Notes: generated by a model from the letters alone, not told the origin. A DNA stretch of 64,000 nt from Methylomicrobium agile (GCF_000733855.1 NZ_JPOJ01000001.1:1922001-1986000); one strand, 5' to 3'; positions 34,352-45,354 are shown, numbered from the stretch's first letter. Numbers and translations are program-made.

Positions 34352-36958
34352 ATGTCGAACTACGCGAAAGAAATCATTCCTGTCAATCTCGAAGACGAGA
34401 TGCGCCAGTCCTATCTCGATTACGCGATGAGCGTGATCGTCGGGCGCGCCTTGCCGGATGTCAGGGACGGCCTGAAGCCGGTGCATCGGCGCGTGCTGTA
34501 TGCGATGAGCGAGCTCGGCAACGACTGGAACAAGCCCTATAAAAAGTCCGCGCGTGTGGTCGGCGACGTGATCGGTAAATACCACCCGCACGGCGACACC
34601 GCGGTTTACGACACGATCGTGCGGATGGCGCAGCCGTTTTCGATGCGCTACATGCTGATCGACGGCCAGGGCAACTTCGGTTCGGTTGACGGCGATTCCC
34701 CGGCGGCGATGCGTTACACCGAAGTCCGGATGGCGAAAATCTCGCACGAACTGCTCGCCGACCTCGACAAGGAAACGGTCGATTTCATTCCGAACTACGA
34801 CGAATCCGAGTCCGAGCCGAAAGTGCTGCCGACCCGGATTCCGGCGCTCCTGATCAACGGGTCGTCCGGCATCGCGGTCGGGATGGCGACCAATATTCCG
34901 CCGCACAATCTGAACGAAACGGTCGGCGCCTGCCTGGCGCTGATCGACCATCCCGAAGCCACGATCCTCGAACTGATGGAGCACCTGCCGGGCCCCGATT
35001 TCCCGACCGCCGGCATCATCAACGGCGCCTCCGGCATCTACAGCGCCTACACGACCGGCCGCGGCAAGATCTACCTGCGCGCGCGCTGCCATTTCGAGGA
35101 CATCGGCGACAGCAACCGGCAGGCGATTATCGCCACCGAGCTGCCTTATCAGGTCAACAAGGCGACCCTGCAGATGAAGATCGCCGAACTGGTCAAGGAA
35201 GGCAGGATCGAAGGCATTTCAGCGATCCGCGACGAGTCCGACAAGGACGGCATGCGTCTGGTCATCGAACTGCGCCGCGGCGAAATGCCCGAGGTCGTGC
35301 TGAACAATCTGTACAAACAGACCCAGTTCCAGAGCGTGTTCGGAATCAACATGGTCGCGCTGCTCGACGGCCGTCCGCACCTGTTGAATCTGAAAGAGAT
35401 TCTGAACGCGTTCATCGACCACCGCCGCGAAATCGTCACCCGCCGGACGATCTACAACCTGCGCAAGGCGCGGGAGCGGGCGCATATCCTGGAAGGTCTC
35501 GCGGTCGCGCTGGCGAACATCGACGAGATGATCGAGCTGATCAAGAACTCGGCGAGCCCTGCGGTGGCGAGGGAAGGCTTGCTGGCCAGAACCTGGAACA
35601 GCGGTTTGGTGACTTCGCTGCTCGAACGCGCCGATGCCGACCGGTCGCGTCCGGAAGACCTGCCGCCCGGCTTCGGGATCGCGGGCGGCAGGTACCGTCT
35701 TTCCGAGGCGCAGGCGCAGGCGATTCTCGACTTGCGGCTGCACCGCCTGACCGGGCTCGAACAGGACAAGATCATCGATGAATACAAGGAACTCCTGCGG
35801 CGGATCGACGAATACCTGGAAATTCTGGGTAGCGATATCCGCCTGATGGAGGTCGTTAGGGAGGAGCTGGTCGAGATCCGGGACAATTACCGCGACGAGC
35901 GCCGCACCGAAATCATTCACGACCGCCTGGATCTGTCCGAAGAGGATCTGATCACCGAAGAAGACATGGTCGTCACGATGTCGCACGCAGGCTACGTGAA
36001 GGCCCAGCCGCTCAGCGATTACAAGGCGCAGCGGCGCGGCGGCCGCGGCAAGCTGGCGACCGCGACCAAGGAGGAAGATTTTGTCGACAAGCTGATCGTC
36101 GCCAACAGCCACGATACGATCCTGTGTTTTTCCTCGCTCGGCAAGGCCTATTGGCTGAAAGTCTATCAACTGCCGATCGCCAGCCGCACCTCGCGCGGCA
36201 AGCCGTTCGTGAACCTGTTGCCTCTGGAGCAGGGCGAAAAGATCAACGCGATGCTGCCGGTCCGGGAGTTCAGCGAGAACAAATACATTTTCATGGCGAC
36301 CACGGCGGGCACGGTCAAGAAGACGCCGCTGATCGAGTTCGAGCGCCAGCGTACCGGCGGCAAGATTGCGATCGATCTGCAGGAAGGCGACAGGCTGGTC
36401 GGCTGCGCGATCACCGACGGTAGCCAGAACGTCCTGCTGTTCAGCAGCGACGGCAAAGCCGTCTGCTTCAACGAAACCGACGTCAGGCCGATGGGTAGGA
36501 ATGCGGCCGGTGTGCGCGGAATGCGCCTGGCGGAAGGCCAACAGGTCATTTCGCTGATCATCGGCACCGAGGGCACGGTCCTGAACATCACCGAAAACGG
36601 CTATGGCAAGCGGACCCGGCTCGAAGAGTTCCCTTGCCACAACCGCGGCGGCCAAGGCGTGATCGCGATCCAGACTTCGGCGCGCAACGGCGCGGTCGTA
36701 GGCGCGGTGCTGGTCAACGCGCACGACGAAATCATGCTGATCACCGACGGCGGCACGCTGGTGCGCACGCCGGTGGACGGCATTTCGGTGCTCAGCCGGA
36801 ATACCCAGGGCGTCACGATCATCCGTCTGGACAAAAAGGAAAAAGTGATCGGCGTCGACCGGATCGAGGGGTTGGGCGGCGAAGAGGAAGACGACATCGA
36901 ACAAGAAGGCGCACCGGAGAACGGTGCGGACAACGAAGCGGAATCAGGAGAAGAGTGA
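34352..36958 (+). CDS. gyrA: DNA gyrase subunit A
   Basis: 868 residues. The N-terminal breakage-reunion domain starts [20 protein letters not shown], and the catalytic tyrosine is Y122 ([10 protein letters not shown]). The quinolone-resistance region reads [17 protein letters not shown], with Thr83 and Asp87 in E. coli numbering; Thr83 is natural in several genera. The C-terminal pinwheel carries the GyrA box QRRGGRG, and the end is acidic ([12 protein letters not shown]...). With GyrB it forms the cytoplasmic A2B2 enzyme that introduces negative supercoils. serC starts 2 bases after the stop, placing gyrA at the head of the serC-pheA-hisC-tyrA-aroA-cmk run. Confidence 0.98.
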   Translation: MSNYAKEIIPVNLEDEMRQSYLDYAMSVIVGRALPDVRDGLKPVHRRVLYAMSELGNDWNKPYKKSARVVGDVIGKYHPHGDTAVYDTIVRMAQPFSMRYMLIDGQGNFGSVDGDSPAAMRYTEVRMAKISHELLADLDKETVDFIPNYDESESEPKVLPTRIPALLINGSSGIAVGMATNIPPHNLNETVGACLALIDHPEATILELMEHLPGPDFPTAGIINGASGIYSAYTTGRGKIYLRARCHFEDIGDSNRQAIIATELPYQVNKATLQMKIAELVKEGRIEGISAIRDESDKDGMRLVIELRRGEMPEVVLNNLYKQTQFQSVFGINMVALLDGRPHLLNLKEILNAFIDHRREIVTRRTIYNLRKARERAHILEGLAVALANIDEMIELIKNSASPAVAREGLLARTWNSGLVTSLLERADADRSRPEDLPPGFGIAGGRYRLSEAQAQAILDLRLHRLTGLEQDKIIDEYKELLRRIDEYLEILGSDIRLMEVVREELVEIRDNYRDERRTEIIHDRLDLSEEDLITEEDMVVTMSHAGYVKAQPLSDYKAQRRGGRGKLATATKEEDFVDKLIVANSHDTILCFSSLGKAYWLKVYQLPIASRTSRGKPFVNLLPLEQGEKINAMLPVREFSENKYIFMATTAGTVKKTPLIEFERQRTGGKIAIDLQEGDRLVGCAITDGSQNVLLFSSDGKAVCFNETDVRPMGRNAAGVRGMRLAEGQQVISLIIGTEGTVLNITENGYGKRTRLEEFPCHNRGGQGVIAIQTSARNGAVVGAVLVNAHDEIMLITDGGTLVRTPVDGISVLSRNTQGVTIIRLDKKEKVIGVDRIEGLGGEEEDDIEQEGAPENGADNEAESGEE

Positions 36959-36960
36959 TT

Positions 36961-38040
36961 ATGTCACGAGTTTACAATTTTAGCGCCGGCCCTTCGGCGC
37001 TGCCGGAAGAAGTGCTGAACCAGGCGCGGGAAGAAATGCTCGAATGGCGCGACAGCGGCATGTCGGTGATGGAAATGAGCCATCGCGGCAAGTTTTTCTC
37101 AATCATCGCCGATGAACTGGAACAGGATCTTCGCGAGCTGATGGCGGTCCCGGAAAACTACAAGGTACTCTTCCTGCAGGGCGGCGCGACCGCGCAGTTT
37201 TCGATGATCCCGCAAAATCTGCTGCGCGGCAAGACCAAGGCCTGTTACGTGAACACCGGCGCCTGGTCCGAAAAGGCCATCAAGGACGCGGGCAACTACT
37301 GCGAGGCGGTGCTCAGCGCGAGTTCCGAAGATACCCGATTCACCACGATCCCCGATGTCGCCGGCTGGCGCGTCGACCCGGATGCGGCTTATCTGCACTA
37401 TACCTCGAACGAAACGATCCACGGCGTCGAATTCCAGTCGATCCCGGATAGCAAGGGGTTGACTCTGGTGTCCGACATGTCGTCGAACATCCTGTCGCGG
37501 CCTGTCGACATCGGCAAATTCGGTCTGATCTATGCGGGCACCCAGAAAAACATGGGACCGGCCGGCGTCACCGTGGTGATCGTGCGCGACGATCTGATCG
37601 GACATGCGCCGAAATCCGTGCCGCAGGTCTTCAATTATGCGGATCAGGCCAAGAACGGCTCGATGCTGAATACGCCGGCGACCTACAACTGGTATCTGGT
37701 CGGCCTGGTCTTGAAATGGCTGAAGGCGCAGGGCGGCGTCGCCGCGATCGAACAGCGCAATATCGCGAAGAGCCGGCTGCTTTACGATCTGGTCGACAAA
37801 TCGTCGCTGTACCGGAATCCGGTCGAAGTGCCTTACCGTTCGCGGATGAACGTGCCGTTCATTCTGGTCGACGACGCGCTCGACAAGCCGTTCCTGGCCG
37901 CGGCGGAAGCGAACGGCCTGTTCGAACTGAAAGGCCACCGTTCGGTCGGCGGCATGCGTGCGAGCATTTATAATGCGATGCCGGAAGCCGGCGTGAAGGC
38001 GCTGTGCGAATTCATGGCCGAATTCGAAAGAACGCATTAA
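36961..38040 (+). CDS. serC: Phosphoserine aminotransferase
   Basis: 359 residues, full length. The start MSRVYNFSAGPSALPEEVL is diagnostic. The PLP lysine is K196 in YAGTQKNMGPAG; MEMSHRGKFF, FLQGGATAQF and GGMRASIYNAMP also match SerC. It converts 3-phosphohydroxypyruvate and glutamate to phosphoserine (serine synthesis) and also serves pyridoxal phosphate synthesis. It is tightly spaced behind gyrA and before pheA, the usual arrangement in Pseudomonas-like gammaproteobacteria. Confidence 0.97.
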   Translation: MSRVYNFSAGPSALPEEVLNQAREEMLEWRDSGMSVMEMSHRGKFFSIIADELEQDLRELMAVPENYKVLFLQGGATAQFSMIPQNLLRGKTKACYVNTGAWSEKAIKDAGNYCEAVLSASSEDTRFTTIPDVAGWRVDPDAAYLHYTSNETIHGVEFQSIPDSKGLTLVSDMSSNILSRPVDIGKFGLIYAGTQKNMGPAGVTVVIVRDDLIGHAPKSVPQVFNYADQAKNGSMLNTPATYNWYLVGLVLKWLKAQGGVAAIEQRNIAKSRLLYDLVDKSSLYRNPVEVPYRSRMNVPFILVDDALDKPFLAAAEANGLFELKGHRSVGGMRASIYNAMPEAGVKALCEFMAEFERTH

Positions 38041-38065
38041 GCCGCCACTGCGAGGCGAAGTGTTT

Positions 38066-39160
38066 ATGTCGTCCATCCCGTCCGTCAGGCCGCTTGCGGA
38101 AATCAGAACCGAAATCGACGCGATCGATGCCGAGATCCTGCGCCTGATCAACCGGCGCGCGCAGTGCGCCGAAGAGGTCGCGAAAGCCAAGATCGCCGAC
38201 GGCGAACAGGGCACCTTTTACCGGCCGGACCGCGAGGCGATGGTGCTGAGAAGGATCAAGGACTTGAATCGGGGGCCGCTCCCGGACCCGACCGCGATGC
38301 GCTTCTTTCGCGAGCTGATGTCCGCCTGTCTCGCGCTCGAAAAGCCGCTTGAAGTCGCTTTTTTGGGACCTGAGGGCACTTTTTCCCAGCAGGCGGTGTT
38401 CAAGCATTTCGGCTCCTCCGTAAATACCCAGCCGGTTGCGGCGATCAGTGACGTATTCAATGCGGTCGAACTGGACAAATGCCATTTCGGCGTGGTGCCG
38501 GTCGAAAACTCGACCGAAGGCGTGATCAACCACACGCTGGACCGCTTCTTGATGTCGCCGCTCAGAATCTGCGGTGAGGTCGAGGTCCGGGTTCATCAAA
38601 ACTTGATGGGCCATGCCGCCTCCCTGTCCGAGATTCGCGAGATTTTTTCTCATCAGCAATCGCTGGCGCAGTGCCGGCTTTGGCTCGACCGGCACCTGCC
38701 GCAGGTGAAGGTGACAGCGGTCAGCAGCAATGCCGAAGCCGCGCGGCTGGCGTCGCTGGACAAGCATGCCGCCGCGATCGCGGGCGTGGCGGCTGCCGAG
38801 GTTTACCAATTGCCGGTACTTGAAACCAGTATCGAAGACCAGGCGAACAATACGACCCGCTTCATCGTGATCGGCAAACAGGATTCCGCCCCGACCGGCA
38901 AGGACAAGACCTCGCTGGTGTTTTCGACCGGCAACCAGCCGGGCGCGCTGTATAAAGCCCTGGAATCGTTCGCGAAATTCGGTATCGGAATGGTGAATAT
39001 CGAATCCCGCCCGTCGCGGCAGGAGCTGTGGGAATATGTGTTTTTCATCGATATCGACGGGCATGGCGCGGACCCGAAAGTCGCCGAAGCGTTGGGTCTG
39101 CTGAGAGCGAATGTGAACATGCTCAAGCTGCTCGGCTCCTATCCGAAGGCCGTACTTTGA
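38066..39160 (+). CDS. pheA: Bifunctional chorismate mutase/prephenate dehydratase
   Basis: 364 residues; ATG at 38066 chosen because GAGG sits 10 bases upstream (a GTG at 38060 is too close). The N-terminal AroQ-type mutase (IRTEIDAIDAEILRLINRRAQCAEEVAKAK) is followed by the dehydratase domain (VAFLGPEGTFSQQAVFKHFG, VVPVENSTEGVINHTLDRF, NNTTRFIVIGKQ). A C-terminal ACT domain carries the phenylalanine-site wording ESRPSRQELWEYVFFIDIDGH. It makes phenylpyruvate from chorismate and is probably feedback-inhibited by phenylalanine. Followed by hisC, whose product can aminate phenylpyruvate. Confidence 0.96.
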   Translation: MSSIPSVRPLAEIRTEIDAIDAEILRLINRRAQCAEEVAKAKIADGEQGTFYRPDREAMVLRRIKDLNRGPLPDPTAMRFFRELMSACLALEKPLEVAFLGPEGTFSQQAVFKHFGSSVNTQPVAAISDVFNAVELDKCHFGVVPVENSTEGVINHTLDRFLMSPLRICGEVEVRVHQNLMGHAASLSEIREIFSHQQSLAQCRLWLDRHLPQVKVTAVSSNAEAARLASLDKHAAAIAGVAAAEVYQLPVLETSIEDQANNTTRFIVIGKQDSAPTGKDKTSLVFSTGNQPGALYKALESFAKFGIGMVNIESRPSRQELWEYVFFIDIDGHGADPKVAEALGLLRANVNMLKLLGSYPKAVL

Positions 39161-39264
39161 TGATTTGACGAGGGTATGAGCGAAGCGCGTCCGCTCCGCC
39201 TGCCGGCCCTGCGTGCCGCTTGAGTTTTTGAATTTCCTTGCTGCGACCAGAAGACGAGATATCT

Positions 39265-40377
39265 ATGAACACTCCATCATCGCTTTACCAATATGCCGTT
39301 GCCGGCGTTCAGCAACTGGTGCCCTATGTGCCCGGCAAACCGATCGAGGAATTGCAGCGCGAGTTGGGGCTCGAGCGCGTGGTCAAGCTCGCGTCGAACG
39401 AAAATCCGCTGGGGCCCAGCAAGAAAGCCTTGGCGGCGATGCAAAAGGCGATGGCCGAGTTGGCGCTGTATCCCGACGGCAGCGGTTTCAACCTGAAAAA
39501 GGCATTGGCGAAAAAATTCCTCGTCGATCCCGCGCAAATCACGCTCGGCAACGGTTCGAACGAGATTCTGGAACTGGTCGCGCGGGCATTTCTGGCGCCC
39601 GGCCTGAATGCGGTGTTTTCCCAGCATGCCTTCGCGGTCTATCCGATCGTGACCCAGGCCGCCGGGGCCGCGTCGATCGTCGCGCCGGCCGTGCATTATT
39701 CGCACGATCTGCAGGCGATCCGGGAGCGCGTCAACGCGCAGACGCGCGTGGTGTTCATCGCGAATCCGAACAATCCGACCGGTACGCTGCTGTCGCAGCC
39801 GCATCTGGAAGATTTCGTCAAATCGCTGCCGCCGAGCTGCGTCTGCGTGCTCGATGAGGCCTATTACGAATTCGTGCACAGCAAGGGCGAACAGGATGCG
39901 GTCGAATGGCTTGGGCAATGCCCCAATCTGGTGGTTATGCGCACCTTTTCAAAAGCCTACGGGCTGGCCGGCCTGCGCGTGGGCTATTGTTTTTCGAGCC
40001 CGGAAATGGCCGATATCCTGAACCGGGTCAGACAGCCGTTCAATAACAATTCGATGGCGCTGGCCGCCGCCGAGGCGGCGCTGGACGACGTCGAGCACTT
40101 GCAGAATACGGTCAAGAACAATACGCTCGGTATGAAGCAATTGGTCGAGGGCTTCAAAAATCTGGGGCTTGGCTGGATTACGTCGGCCGGCAATTTCGTT
40201 TCGGTCGACCTCAGCGAGCCGGCCTATCCGGTCTACGAAGCCCTGCTGCGGAAAGGGGTGATCGTCCGGCCGGTGGCGAATTACGAAATGCCGAACCATC
40301 TTCGCATCAGCATCGGCACGCCGGAAGAAAACAATCTGTTCCTGCAGGCGCTGACCGAATGTCTGAATGATGTTTGA
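39265..40377 (+). CDS. hisC: Histidinol-phosphate/aromatic aminotransferase
   Basis: 370 residues from ATG 39265, with the family opening PYVPGKPIEELQRELGL. Class I/II PLP fold: KLASNENPLGPS, LGNGSNEILELVARAFL, ANPNNPTGT, LDEAYYEF, and the PLP lysine K230 in RTFSKAYGLAGLRVGY. HisC2-type enzymes in this operon position act on histidinol phosphate and often on prephenate or aromatic keto acids. Its C-terminal 11 bases overlap tyrA. An in-frame start at 39238 lacks the conserved context and was not used. Confidence 0.94.
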   Translation: MNTPSSLYQYAVAGVQQLVPYVPGKPIEELQRELGLERVVKLASNENPLGPSKKALAAMQKAMAELALYPDGSGFNLKKALAKKFLVDPAQITLGNGSNEILELVARAFLAPGLNAVFSQHAFAVYPIVTQAAGAASIVAPAVHYSHDLQAIRERVNAQTRVVFIANPNNPTGTLLSQPHLEDFVKSLPPSCVCVLDEAYYEFVHSKGEQDAVEWLGQCPNLVVMRTFSKAYGLAGLRVGYCFSSPEMADILNRVRQPFNNNSMALAAAEAALDDVEHLQNTVKNNTLGMKQLVEGFKNLGLGWITSAGNFVSVDLSEPAYPVYEALLRKGVIVRPVANYEMPNHLRISIGTPEENNLFLQALTECLNDV

Positions 40378-41245
40378 CCGGCTCTGCATCATTGGCGTCG
40401 GCCTGATCGGCGGGTCGGTCGCGCGCGCCGCACGCAGTCAGGGCCTGGCCAGATGCATCGTCGGCTATGGCCGCGAGCAGGAAAAACCGAACCTCGAAAC
40501 CGCAAAGCGGCTGGGCGTGATCGATGAGTATTTTCTCGATATCGGGCCGGCGCTGCGGGAGGCCGACGGGGTCGTGATCGCGGTCCCTGTCGGGGCGATC
40601 GAATCGGTTTTTGAGCAGTTGAAGCCTTACTGGTCCGACAACTGCATCTACAGCGATGTTGGCAGCACCAAGAGCAATGTGATCGCCGCCGCCGGGCGCG
40701 TATTCGGCACGGTGCCGGCCAATCTGGTGCCGGCGCATCCGATTGCGGGTGCCGAAAACAGCGGCGTCGAAGCGGCTCTGCCCGACCTTTTCCAGCGCCG
40801 GCGCCTGATTGTCACGCCGCTGCCTCAAACCGAGCCTTCCGCGCTGAATAAAATCCAAGTTTTCTGGGAACGCATGGGCGCACAGGTTTCGGTGATGAGT
40901 GCGGACCATCACGATGCGGTGCTGGCGGCGACCAGCCATCTGCCGCATTTGCTTGCGTTCGCGCTGGTCGATATGCTCGGACGGCAGGACGAGCAGTGCG
41001 AGATCTTCAAGTATGCGGCCGGCGGTTTCCGCGACTTTACCCGGATCGCGTCGAGCGACCCGACCATGTGGAGGGACATCTGCGCCGCGAACAAAGAGCA
41101 GCTGATTCCGCTGCTGCATCAACTCAAAACCGAACTGGACAAGATCGAACAATTGCTGGCGGATAACGATGGCCGGCGCCTTTTTGAAACCTTCTCGTAT
41201 GCCAGGAATGCGAGGCAACGCTTTTTAGATCAGTTAGAAAATTAA
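40367..41245 (+). CDS. tyrA: Prephenate (arogenate) dehydrogenase
   Basis: 292 residues; tandem ATGs at 40367/40370 overlap the end of hisC. The N-terminal Rossmann fold is LCIIGVGLIGGSVARAAR. Later motifs are VVIAVPVGAIESVFEQL, YSDVGSTKSNVI, PAHPIAGAENSGVEAALPDLFQ (catalytic His) and ATSHLPHLLAFALVD, typical of TyrA. It oxidises prephenate (or arogenate) to the tyrosine precursor with NAD(P). It lacks a mutase domain and an ACT domain. The overlap with hisC and the 1-base gap to aroA show a compact operon. Confidence 0.95.
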   Translation: MMFDRLCIIGVGLIGGSVARAARSQGLARCIVGYGREQEKPNLETAKRLGVIDEYFLDIGPALREADGVVIAVPVGAIESVFEQLKPYWSDNCIYSDVGSTKSNVIAAAGRVFGTVPANLVPAHPIAGAENSGVEAALPDLFQRRRLIVTPLPQTEPSALNKIQVFWERMGAQVSVMSADHHDAVLAATSHLPHLLAFALVDMLGRQDEQCEIFKYAAGGFRDFTRIASSDPTMWRDICAANKEQLIPLLHQLKTELDKIEQLLADNDGRRLFETFSYARNARQRFLDQLEN

Positions 41246-41246
41246 T

Positions 41247-42569
41247 ATGAGCAAATCCATTACCTTCAAAGTCAATCCGGGCGGCAGTTTGAAAGGCGAG
41301 GCGCGGGTGCCTGGCGACAAATCGGTTTCGCACCGTTCGATCATGCTGGGTTCGCTGGCGGAAGGCGTCACCCGCGTCAAAGGCTTTCTCGAAGCCGAGG
41401 ATGCGCTGGCGACCCTGCAGGCGTTCCGCGACATGGGCGTCGAGATCGAAGGCCCGGTCAACGGCGAACTGACCATTCACGGCGTCGGCAAGCATGGCTT
41501 GAAGGCGCCGGAAAAGGAATTGTATCTCGGCAATTCCGGCACCTCGATGCGGCTTTTGAGCGGCCTTCTGGCGGGGCAGGCGTTCGATGCCGTGTTGACC
41601 GGCGACAAATCGCTGTCGGGCCGGCCGATGAAACGGGTTACCGAGCCGTTGAAAACGATGGGCGCCGAAATCAAAACCACCGAAAAAGGCACCGCGCCTT
41701 TGCGTATCACCGGCAAGGACGGCCAACTGAACGGAATCGATTACACGATGCCGATGGCGAGCGCGCAGGTCAAATCCTGCCTGCTTCTGGCCGGGATGTA
41801 CGCGCAAGGAGACACTTCGGTGACCGAGCCCGCGCCGACCCGCGACCATACCGAACGGATGCTGGCCGGCTTTAATTACCCGGTCAAGAAGGAAGGCAAC
41901 AAGGTCACGATCAATGCGGACGGCAAACTGACCGCCTGTGAAATCGACGTGCCGAGCGACATTTCTTCGGCCGCGTTTTTCCTGGTCGGCGCCTCGATCG
42001 CGCCCGGTTCCGACCTGCTCTTGAAGCATGTCGGGATCAACCCGACCCGCACCGGCGTGATCGACATTCTGAAGCTGATGGGTGCCCGTATCGAGGTGCT
42101 GAACGAGCGCATCGTCGGCGGCGAGCCGGTCGCCGATTTGCATGTGACTCACAGCCGGTTGAATGGCATCGACATTCCGGAAGAGCTGGTGCCTCTGGCG
42201 ATCGACGAGTTTCCGGTGCTGTTCGTCGCCGCCGCCTGCGCGGAAGGCCAAACCCGCCTGAGCGGCGCGGAAGAACTGCGCGTGAAGGAATCCGACCGGA
42301 TTCAGGTGATGGCCGACGGCCTAAAGATTTTAGGCGTCGATGCCGAGCCGACGCCGGACGGGATGCTGATCCAGGGCGGCAAGCCGATCGGCGGCGGTAC
42401 GGTCGAGTCGCACGGCGATCACCGGATCGCGATGGCGTTTTCGATCGCGGGCCTCAAGGCGCATGCGCCGATCACGATTCTGGATTGCCTGAACGTGAAC
42501 ACTTCCTTTCCCGAGTTCAAGGATCTGGTCAAACGGCTCGGCCTCGACATCAGTGTTGCGGAGGCATGA
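41247..42569 (+). CDS. aroA: 3-phosphoshikimate 1-carboxyvinyltransferase (EPSP synthase)
   Basis: 440 residues. GEARVPGDKSVSHRSIMLGSLAEG, LGNSGTSMRLLSGLLAGQ, MPMASAQVKSCLLLAGMYAQG and LRVKESDRIQVMADGL are the EPSP synthase signatures. The SMRLLSG and MASAQVKS wording looks more like class II enzymes than the E. coli type. It catalyses the sixth step of the shikimate pathway using phosphoenolpyruvate. Preceded by tyrA with one base between and followed by cmk with overlapping stop and start. Confidence 0.96.
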   Translation: MSKSITFKVNPGGSLKGEARVPGDKSVSHRSIMLGSLAEGVTRVKGFLEAEDALATLQAFRDMGVEIEGPVNGELTIHGVGKHGLKAPEKELYLGNSGTSMRLLSGLLAGQAFDAVLTGDKSLSGRPMKRVTEPLKTMGAEIKTTEKGTAPLRITGKDGQLNGIDYTMPMASAQVKSCLLLAGMYAQGDTSVTEPAPTRDHTERMLAGFNYPVKKEGNKVTINADGKLTACEIDVPSDISSAAFFLVGASIAPGSDLLLKHVGINPTRTGVIDILKLMGARIEVLNERIVGGEPVADLHVTHSRLNGIDIPEELVPLAIDEFPVLFVAAACAEGQTRLSGAEELRVKESDRIQVMADGLKILGVDAEPTPDGMLIQGGKPIGGGTVESHGDHRIAMAFSIAGLKAHAPITILDCLNVNTSFPEFKDLVKRLGLDISVAEA

Positions 42570-43231
42570 TGGCGGTTCCGGTGCTGACGATCGACGGGCC
42601 GAGCGGGGCCGGCAAAGGCACGGTCAGCCGTTTGGTCGCCAAGATGCTGGGCTGGCACTACCTGGACAGCGGTTCGATTTACCGTTCGCTGGCGCTGGCC
42701 GTGTCGAAGCAGGGGATCGATTTGGCCGATGAGGCGGGGATTGTCAAGGCGGCAGAGGCGATACGGCTCGAATTCGAATGCGGCGAGGAACTAACCGTTA
42801 GATTGAACGGTCAAGACATTACTGCAGAGATTCCTTTGGAAAGTACCGGAAATAGGGCTTCGACCGTCGCGGCGATCCCGGAAGTCAGGCGCGTCCTGTT
42901 GCAAAAACAAAGGGATTTCAAGCAGTTGCCAGGGCTCGTCGCGGACGGCCGCGATATGGGTACGGTGGTGTTTCCCGAAGCGCCTTTCAAGGTGTTTTTG
43001 ACCGCAAGCGCTTCGGAAAGGGCCGTGAGGCGATATAAACAGTTGAAAGAAAAAGGAATTGATGCTAGTCTAGTACAAATAACGAATGAGATAGAAGAAC
43101 GCGATCGCCGCGACAGGGAGCGGGCAACGGCCCCTTTAGCGATGGCGAGCGATGCGCTTTTTCTCGATTCTTCCGATATGACGATAGACTCAGTCGTCGA
43201 GGAAATCCTGAACTTAGTCCGCAAGGGTTAA
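42569..43231 (+). CDS. cmk: Cytidylate kinase
   Basis: 220 residues from ATG 42569; an ATG at 42566 is also in frame, but GGAGG at 42560-42564 would be only one base away. P-loop TIDGPSGAGKGTVSRLVAK, LDSGSIYRSLALAV, VADGRDMGTVVFPEA and DRRDRERATAPLAMASDA are typical. It phosphorylates CMP and dCMP. A cmk-rpsA-ihfB series is standard in gammaproteobacteria. The start overlaps the aroA stop by one base. Confidence 0.96.
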   Translation: MAVPVLTIDGPSGAGKGTVSRLVAKMLGWHYLDSGSIYRSLALAVSKQGIDLADEAGIVKAAEAIRLEFECGEELTVRLNGQDITAEIPLESTGNRASTVAAIPEVRRVLLQKQRDFKQLPGLVADGRDMGTVVFPEAPFKVFLTASASERAVRRYKQLKEKGIDASLVQITNEIEERDRRDRERATAPLAMASDALFLDSSDMTIDSVVEEILNLVRKG

Positions 43232-43320
43232 TAAACGGCCGCAATCTCCGGATATGCGGTTTTCATCCACTTTAACATTAATTATGCCGGCCGTTCTGCG
43301 GCGGGCGGGATACGAACAAA

Positions 43321-44979
43321 ATGAGCGAAAGCTTTGCTGCGTTACTTGAAGAAAGTTTAAACAAGACGAAAATGTCGCCAGGCGACATGCTGATCGGCAC
43401 CGTTGTCGACATTGAAAACGACATGATCATTGTCAGCACCCATGCCAAGTCGGAAGGCGTGATTCCGAAGTGGCAGTTCCTGAACAACGATGGCGAATTG
43501 GAAGTCAAGATCGGCGACGAAGTCGAAGTCGCATTGGATCTCTTCGAAGACGGCTTGGGAGCTACTCTTCTGTCGCGCGACAAAGCGAAGAAGAACAAGG
43601 CCTGGGCCGAACTCGAAAACGCTTTCGAAAAAAGCGCCACCGTGGTCGGCCGGATCAACGGCAAGGTCCGCGGCGGCTTTACCGTGGCGGTCGGCGCATT
43701 GCGCGCGTTCCTGCCGGGTTCCTTGGTCGACGTGCGCCCGATTCGCGACACCGCGTTCCTGGAAAACCGCGATCTGGAATTCAAGGTCATCAAGATCGAC
43801 CAGAAACGCAACAACGTGGTTCTGTCCCGCCGCGCCGTCGTCGAGAAGGAATACAGCGAGGAGCGCGAAGAACTGCTGAAGACGCTCGAAGAGGGCGCGG
43901 TCGTGACCGGTATCGTGAAGAACCTGACCGACTACGGCGCCTTTATCGACCTCGGCGGCATCGACGGCCTGCTGCACATTACCGACATGGCCTGGCGCCG
44001 TGTTCGCCATCCTTCCGAGTGCGTCGAAATCGGCCAGGAAGTGAAGGTCAGGGTACTGAAATACGACAAAGACAAGAACCGCGTCTCGCTGGGCATGAAG
44101 CAAATGGGCGAAGACCCGTGGCAAAACATCGCCCGCCGTTATCCTGCGGGCCACCGCGTATTCGGCAAGGTCAACAATCTGACCGACTACGGTTGCTTCG
44201 TCGAAATCGAAGAAGGCGTTGAAGGTTTGGTTCACGTGTCCGAAATGGACTGGACCAACAAGAACGTCAATCCATCCAAGATCGTCCAGTTGGGCGACGA
44301 AGTCGAAGTGATGATCCTGGAAATCGACGAAGACCGCCGCCGTATTTCGCTGGGCATGAAGCAGTGTAAGATCAATCCGTGGGATGAATTTGCGGCGACC
44401 CACAACAAGGGCGACAAGATTTCGGGCAAGATCAAATCGATTACCGATTTCGGCATCTTCATCGGCCTGGAAGGCGGCATCGACGGTCTGGTGCACATGT
44501 CCGATATTTCCTGGGCGGACGACGGCGAAACCGCGGTACGCGATTATAAGAAAGGCGACGAGATCGAAACGGTCATCCTGGCGGTCGATCCGGAGCGCGA
44601 ACGCATCTCGCTGGGCATCAAGCAGCTGGAACAGGATCCGTTCCAAAACTTCCTGGCAACCCATGAAAAAGGCAGCCTGGTCAAGGGCGTGATCAAGGAA
44701 GTCGATGCGAAAGGCGCCACCGTCACCTTGGCCGACTATGTCGAAGGCTATATCCGCGCTTCCGAAATCCAGCGCGACCGCGTCGAAGATGCGCGCACGC
44801 TGCTGAAGGAAGGCGAAACCGTCGAAGCCAAATTCATCGGCGTCGACAAGAAGAGCAAGTCGATTTCATTGTCGATCAAGGCGAAGGATCAGGACGAAGA
44901 AACCAGCGCAATCAAGGACTACACGCAACAATCGGCTACGCCGACGCTGGGCGATCTGTTCAAGCAAATTGAAAAATAA
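43321..44979 (+). CDS. rpsA: 30S ribosomal protein S1
   Basis: 552 residues, close to the usual 557. It begins [34 protein letters not shown] and contains six S1 repeats, the last four with near-identical wording such as [41 protein letters not shown] and [22 protein letters not shown]1 binds mRNA leaders on the small ribosomal subunit. The gene has an 89-base spacer after cmk, which probably contains its own promoter, and is followed by a hairpin before ihfB. Confidence 0.97.
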   Translation: MSESFAALLEESLNKTKMSPGDMLIGTVVDIENDMIIVSTHAKSEGVIPKWQFLNNDGELEVKIGDEVEVALDLFEDGLGATLLSRDKAKKNKAWAELENAFEKSATVVGRINGKVRGGFTVAVGALRAFLPGSLVDVRPIRDTAFLENRDLEFKVIKIDQKRNNVVLSRRAVVEKEYSEEREELLKTLEEGAVVTGIVKNLTDYGAFIDLGGIDGLLHITDMAWRRVRHPSECVEIGQEVKVRVLKYDKDKNRVSLGMKQMGEDPWQNIARRYPAGHRVFGKVNNLTDYGCFVEIEEGVEGLVHVSEMDWTNKNVNPSKIVQLGDEVEVMILEIDEDRRRISLGMKQCKINPWDEFAATHNKGDKISGKIKSITDFGIFIGLEGGIDGLVHMSDISWADDGETAVRDYKKGDEIETVILAVDPERERISLGIKQLEQDPFQNFLATHEKGSLVKGVIKEVDAKGATVTLADYVEGYIRASEIQRDRVEDARTLLKEGETVEAKFIGVDKKSKSISLSIKAKDQDEETSAIKDYTQQSATPTLGDLFKQIEK

Positions 44980-44992
44980 ACACCATCGATCC

Positions 44993-45035
44993 GGGATGCG
45001 CCGTTCGGCGCGTCCCATTCATGCTTTTAATTTTT
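44993..45035 (+). terminator. Hairpin with T-rich tail between rpsA and ihfB
   Basis: Stem GGGATGCGCC-GTTC-GGCGCGTCCC (one bulge pair) followed within 10 bases by CTTTTAATTTTT. It is likely a full or partial terminator of rpsA. The tail nearly touches the ihfB ribosome site, so ihfB expression may depend on read-through. Confidence 0.65.
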
Positions 45036-45048
45036 CGCAGGATTGAAT

Positions 45049-45354
45049 GTGACAAAATCCGAACTGATCGAAGCATTGGCCCGGCAGCAGCCTCATCTCG
45101 CCATCAAGGATGTCGAACTGGCGGTCAAATGCATCATCGAAAAAATGAACCACGCCTTGTCTACCGGCGATCGGATCGAAATCAGAGGCTTTGGCAGCTT
45201 TTCTTTACACATGCGTCCGCCGCGCATGGGGCGGAACCCGAAAACAGGCGAATCGGTCGCTCTGGCCAAAAAGTTTGTTCCGCACTTCAAACCCGGCAAG
45301 GAATTGCGGGACCGCGTGGACAGCTCTGCCGATAAATATGAAATCACCGGCTAA
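45049..45354 (+). CDS. ihfB: Integration host factor subunit beta
   Basis: 101 residues from GTG 45049, with AGGA 6 bases upstream; this start gives the conserved [11 protein letters not shown] opening. [29 protein letters not shown] is the DNA-bending arm with the proline at its tip. IHF alpha/beta bends DNA and is needed for looping at many sigma-54 promoters, of which three are predicted in this window. It follows rpsA as in other gammaproteobacteria; a lapA gene, often next, is absent. Confidence 0.96.
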   Translation: MTKSELIEALARQQPHLAIKDVELAVKCIIEKMNHALSTGDRIEIRGFGSFSLHMRPPRMGRNPKTGESVALAKKFVPHFKPGKELRDRVDSSADKYEITG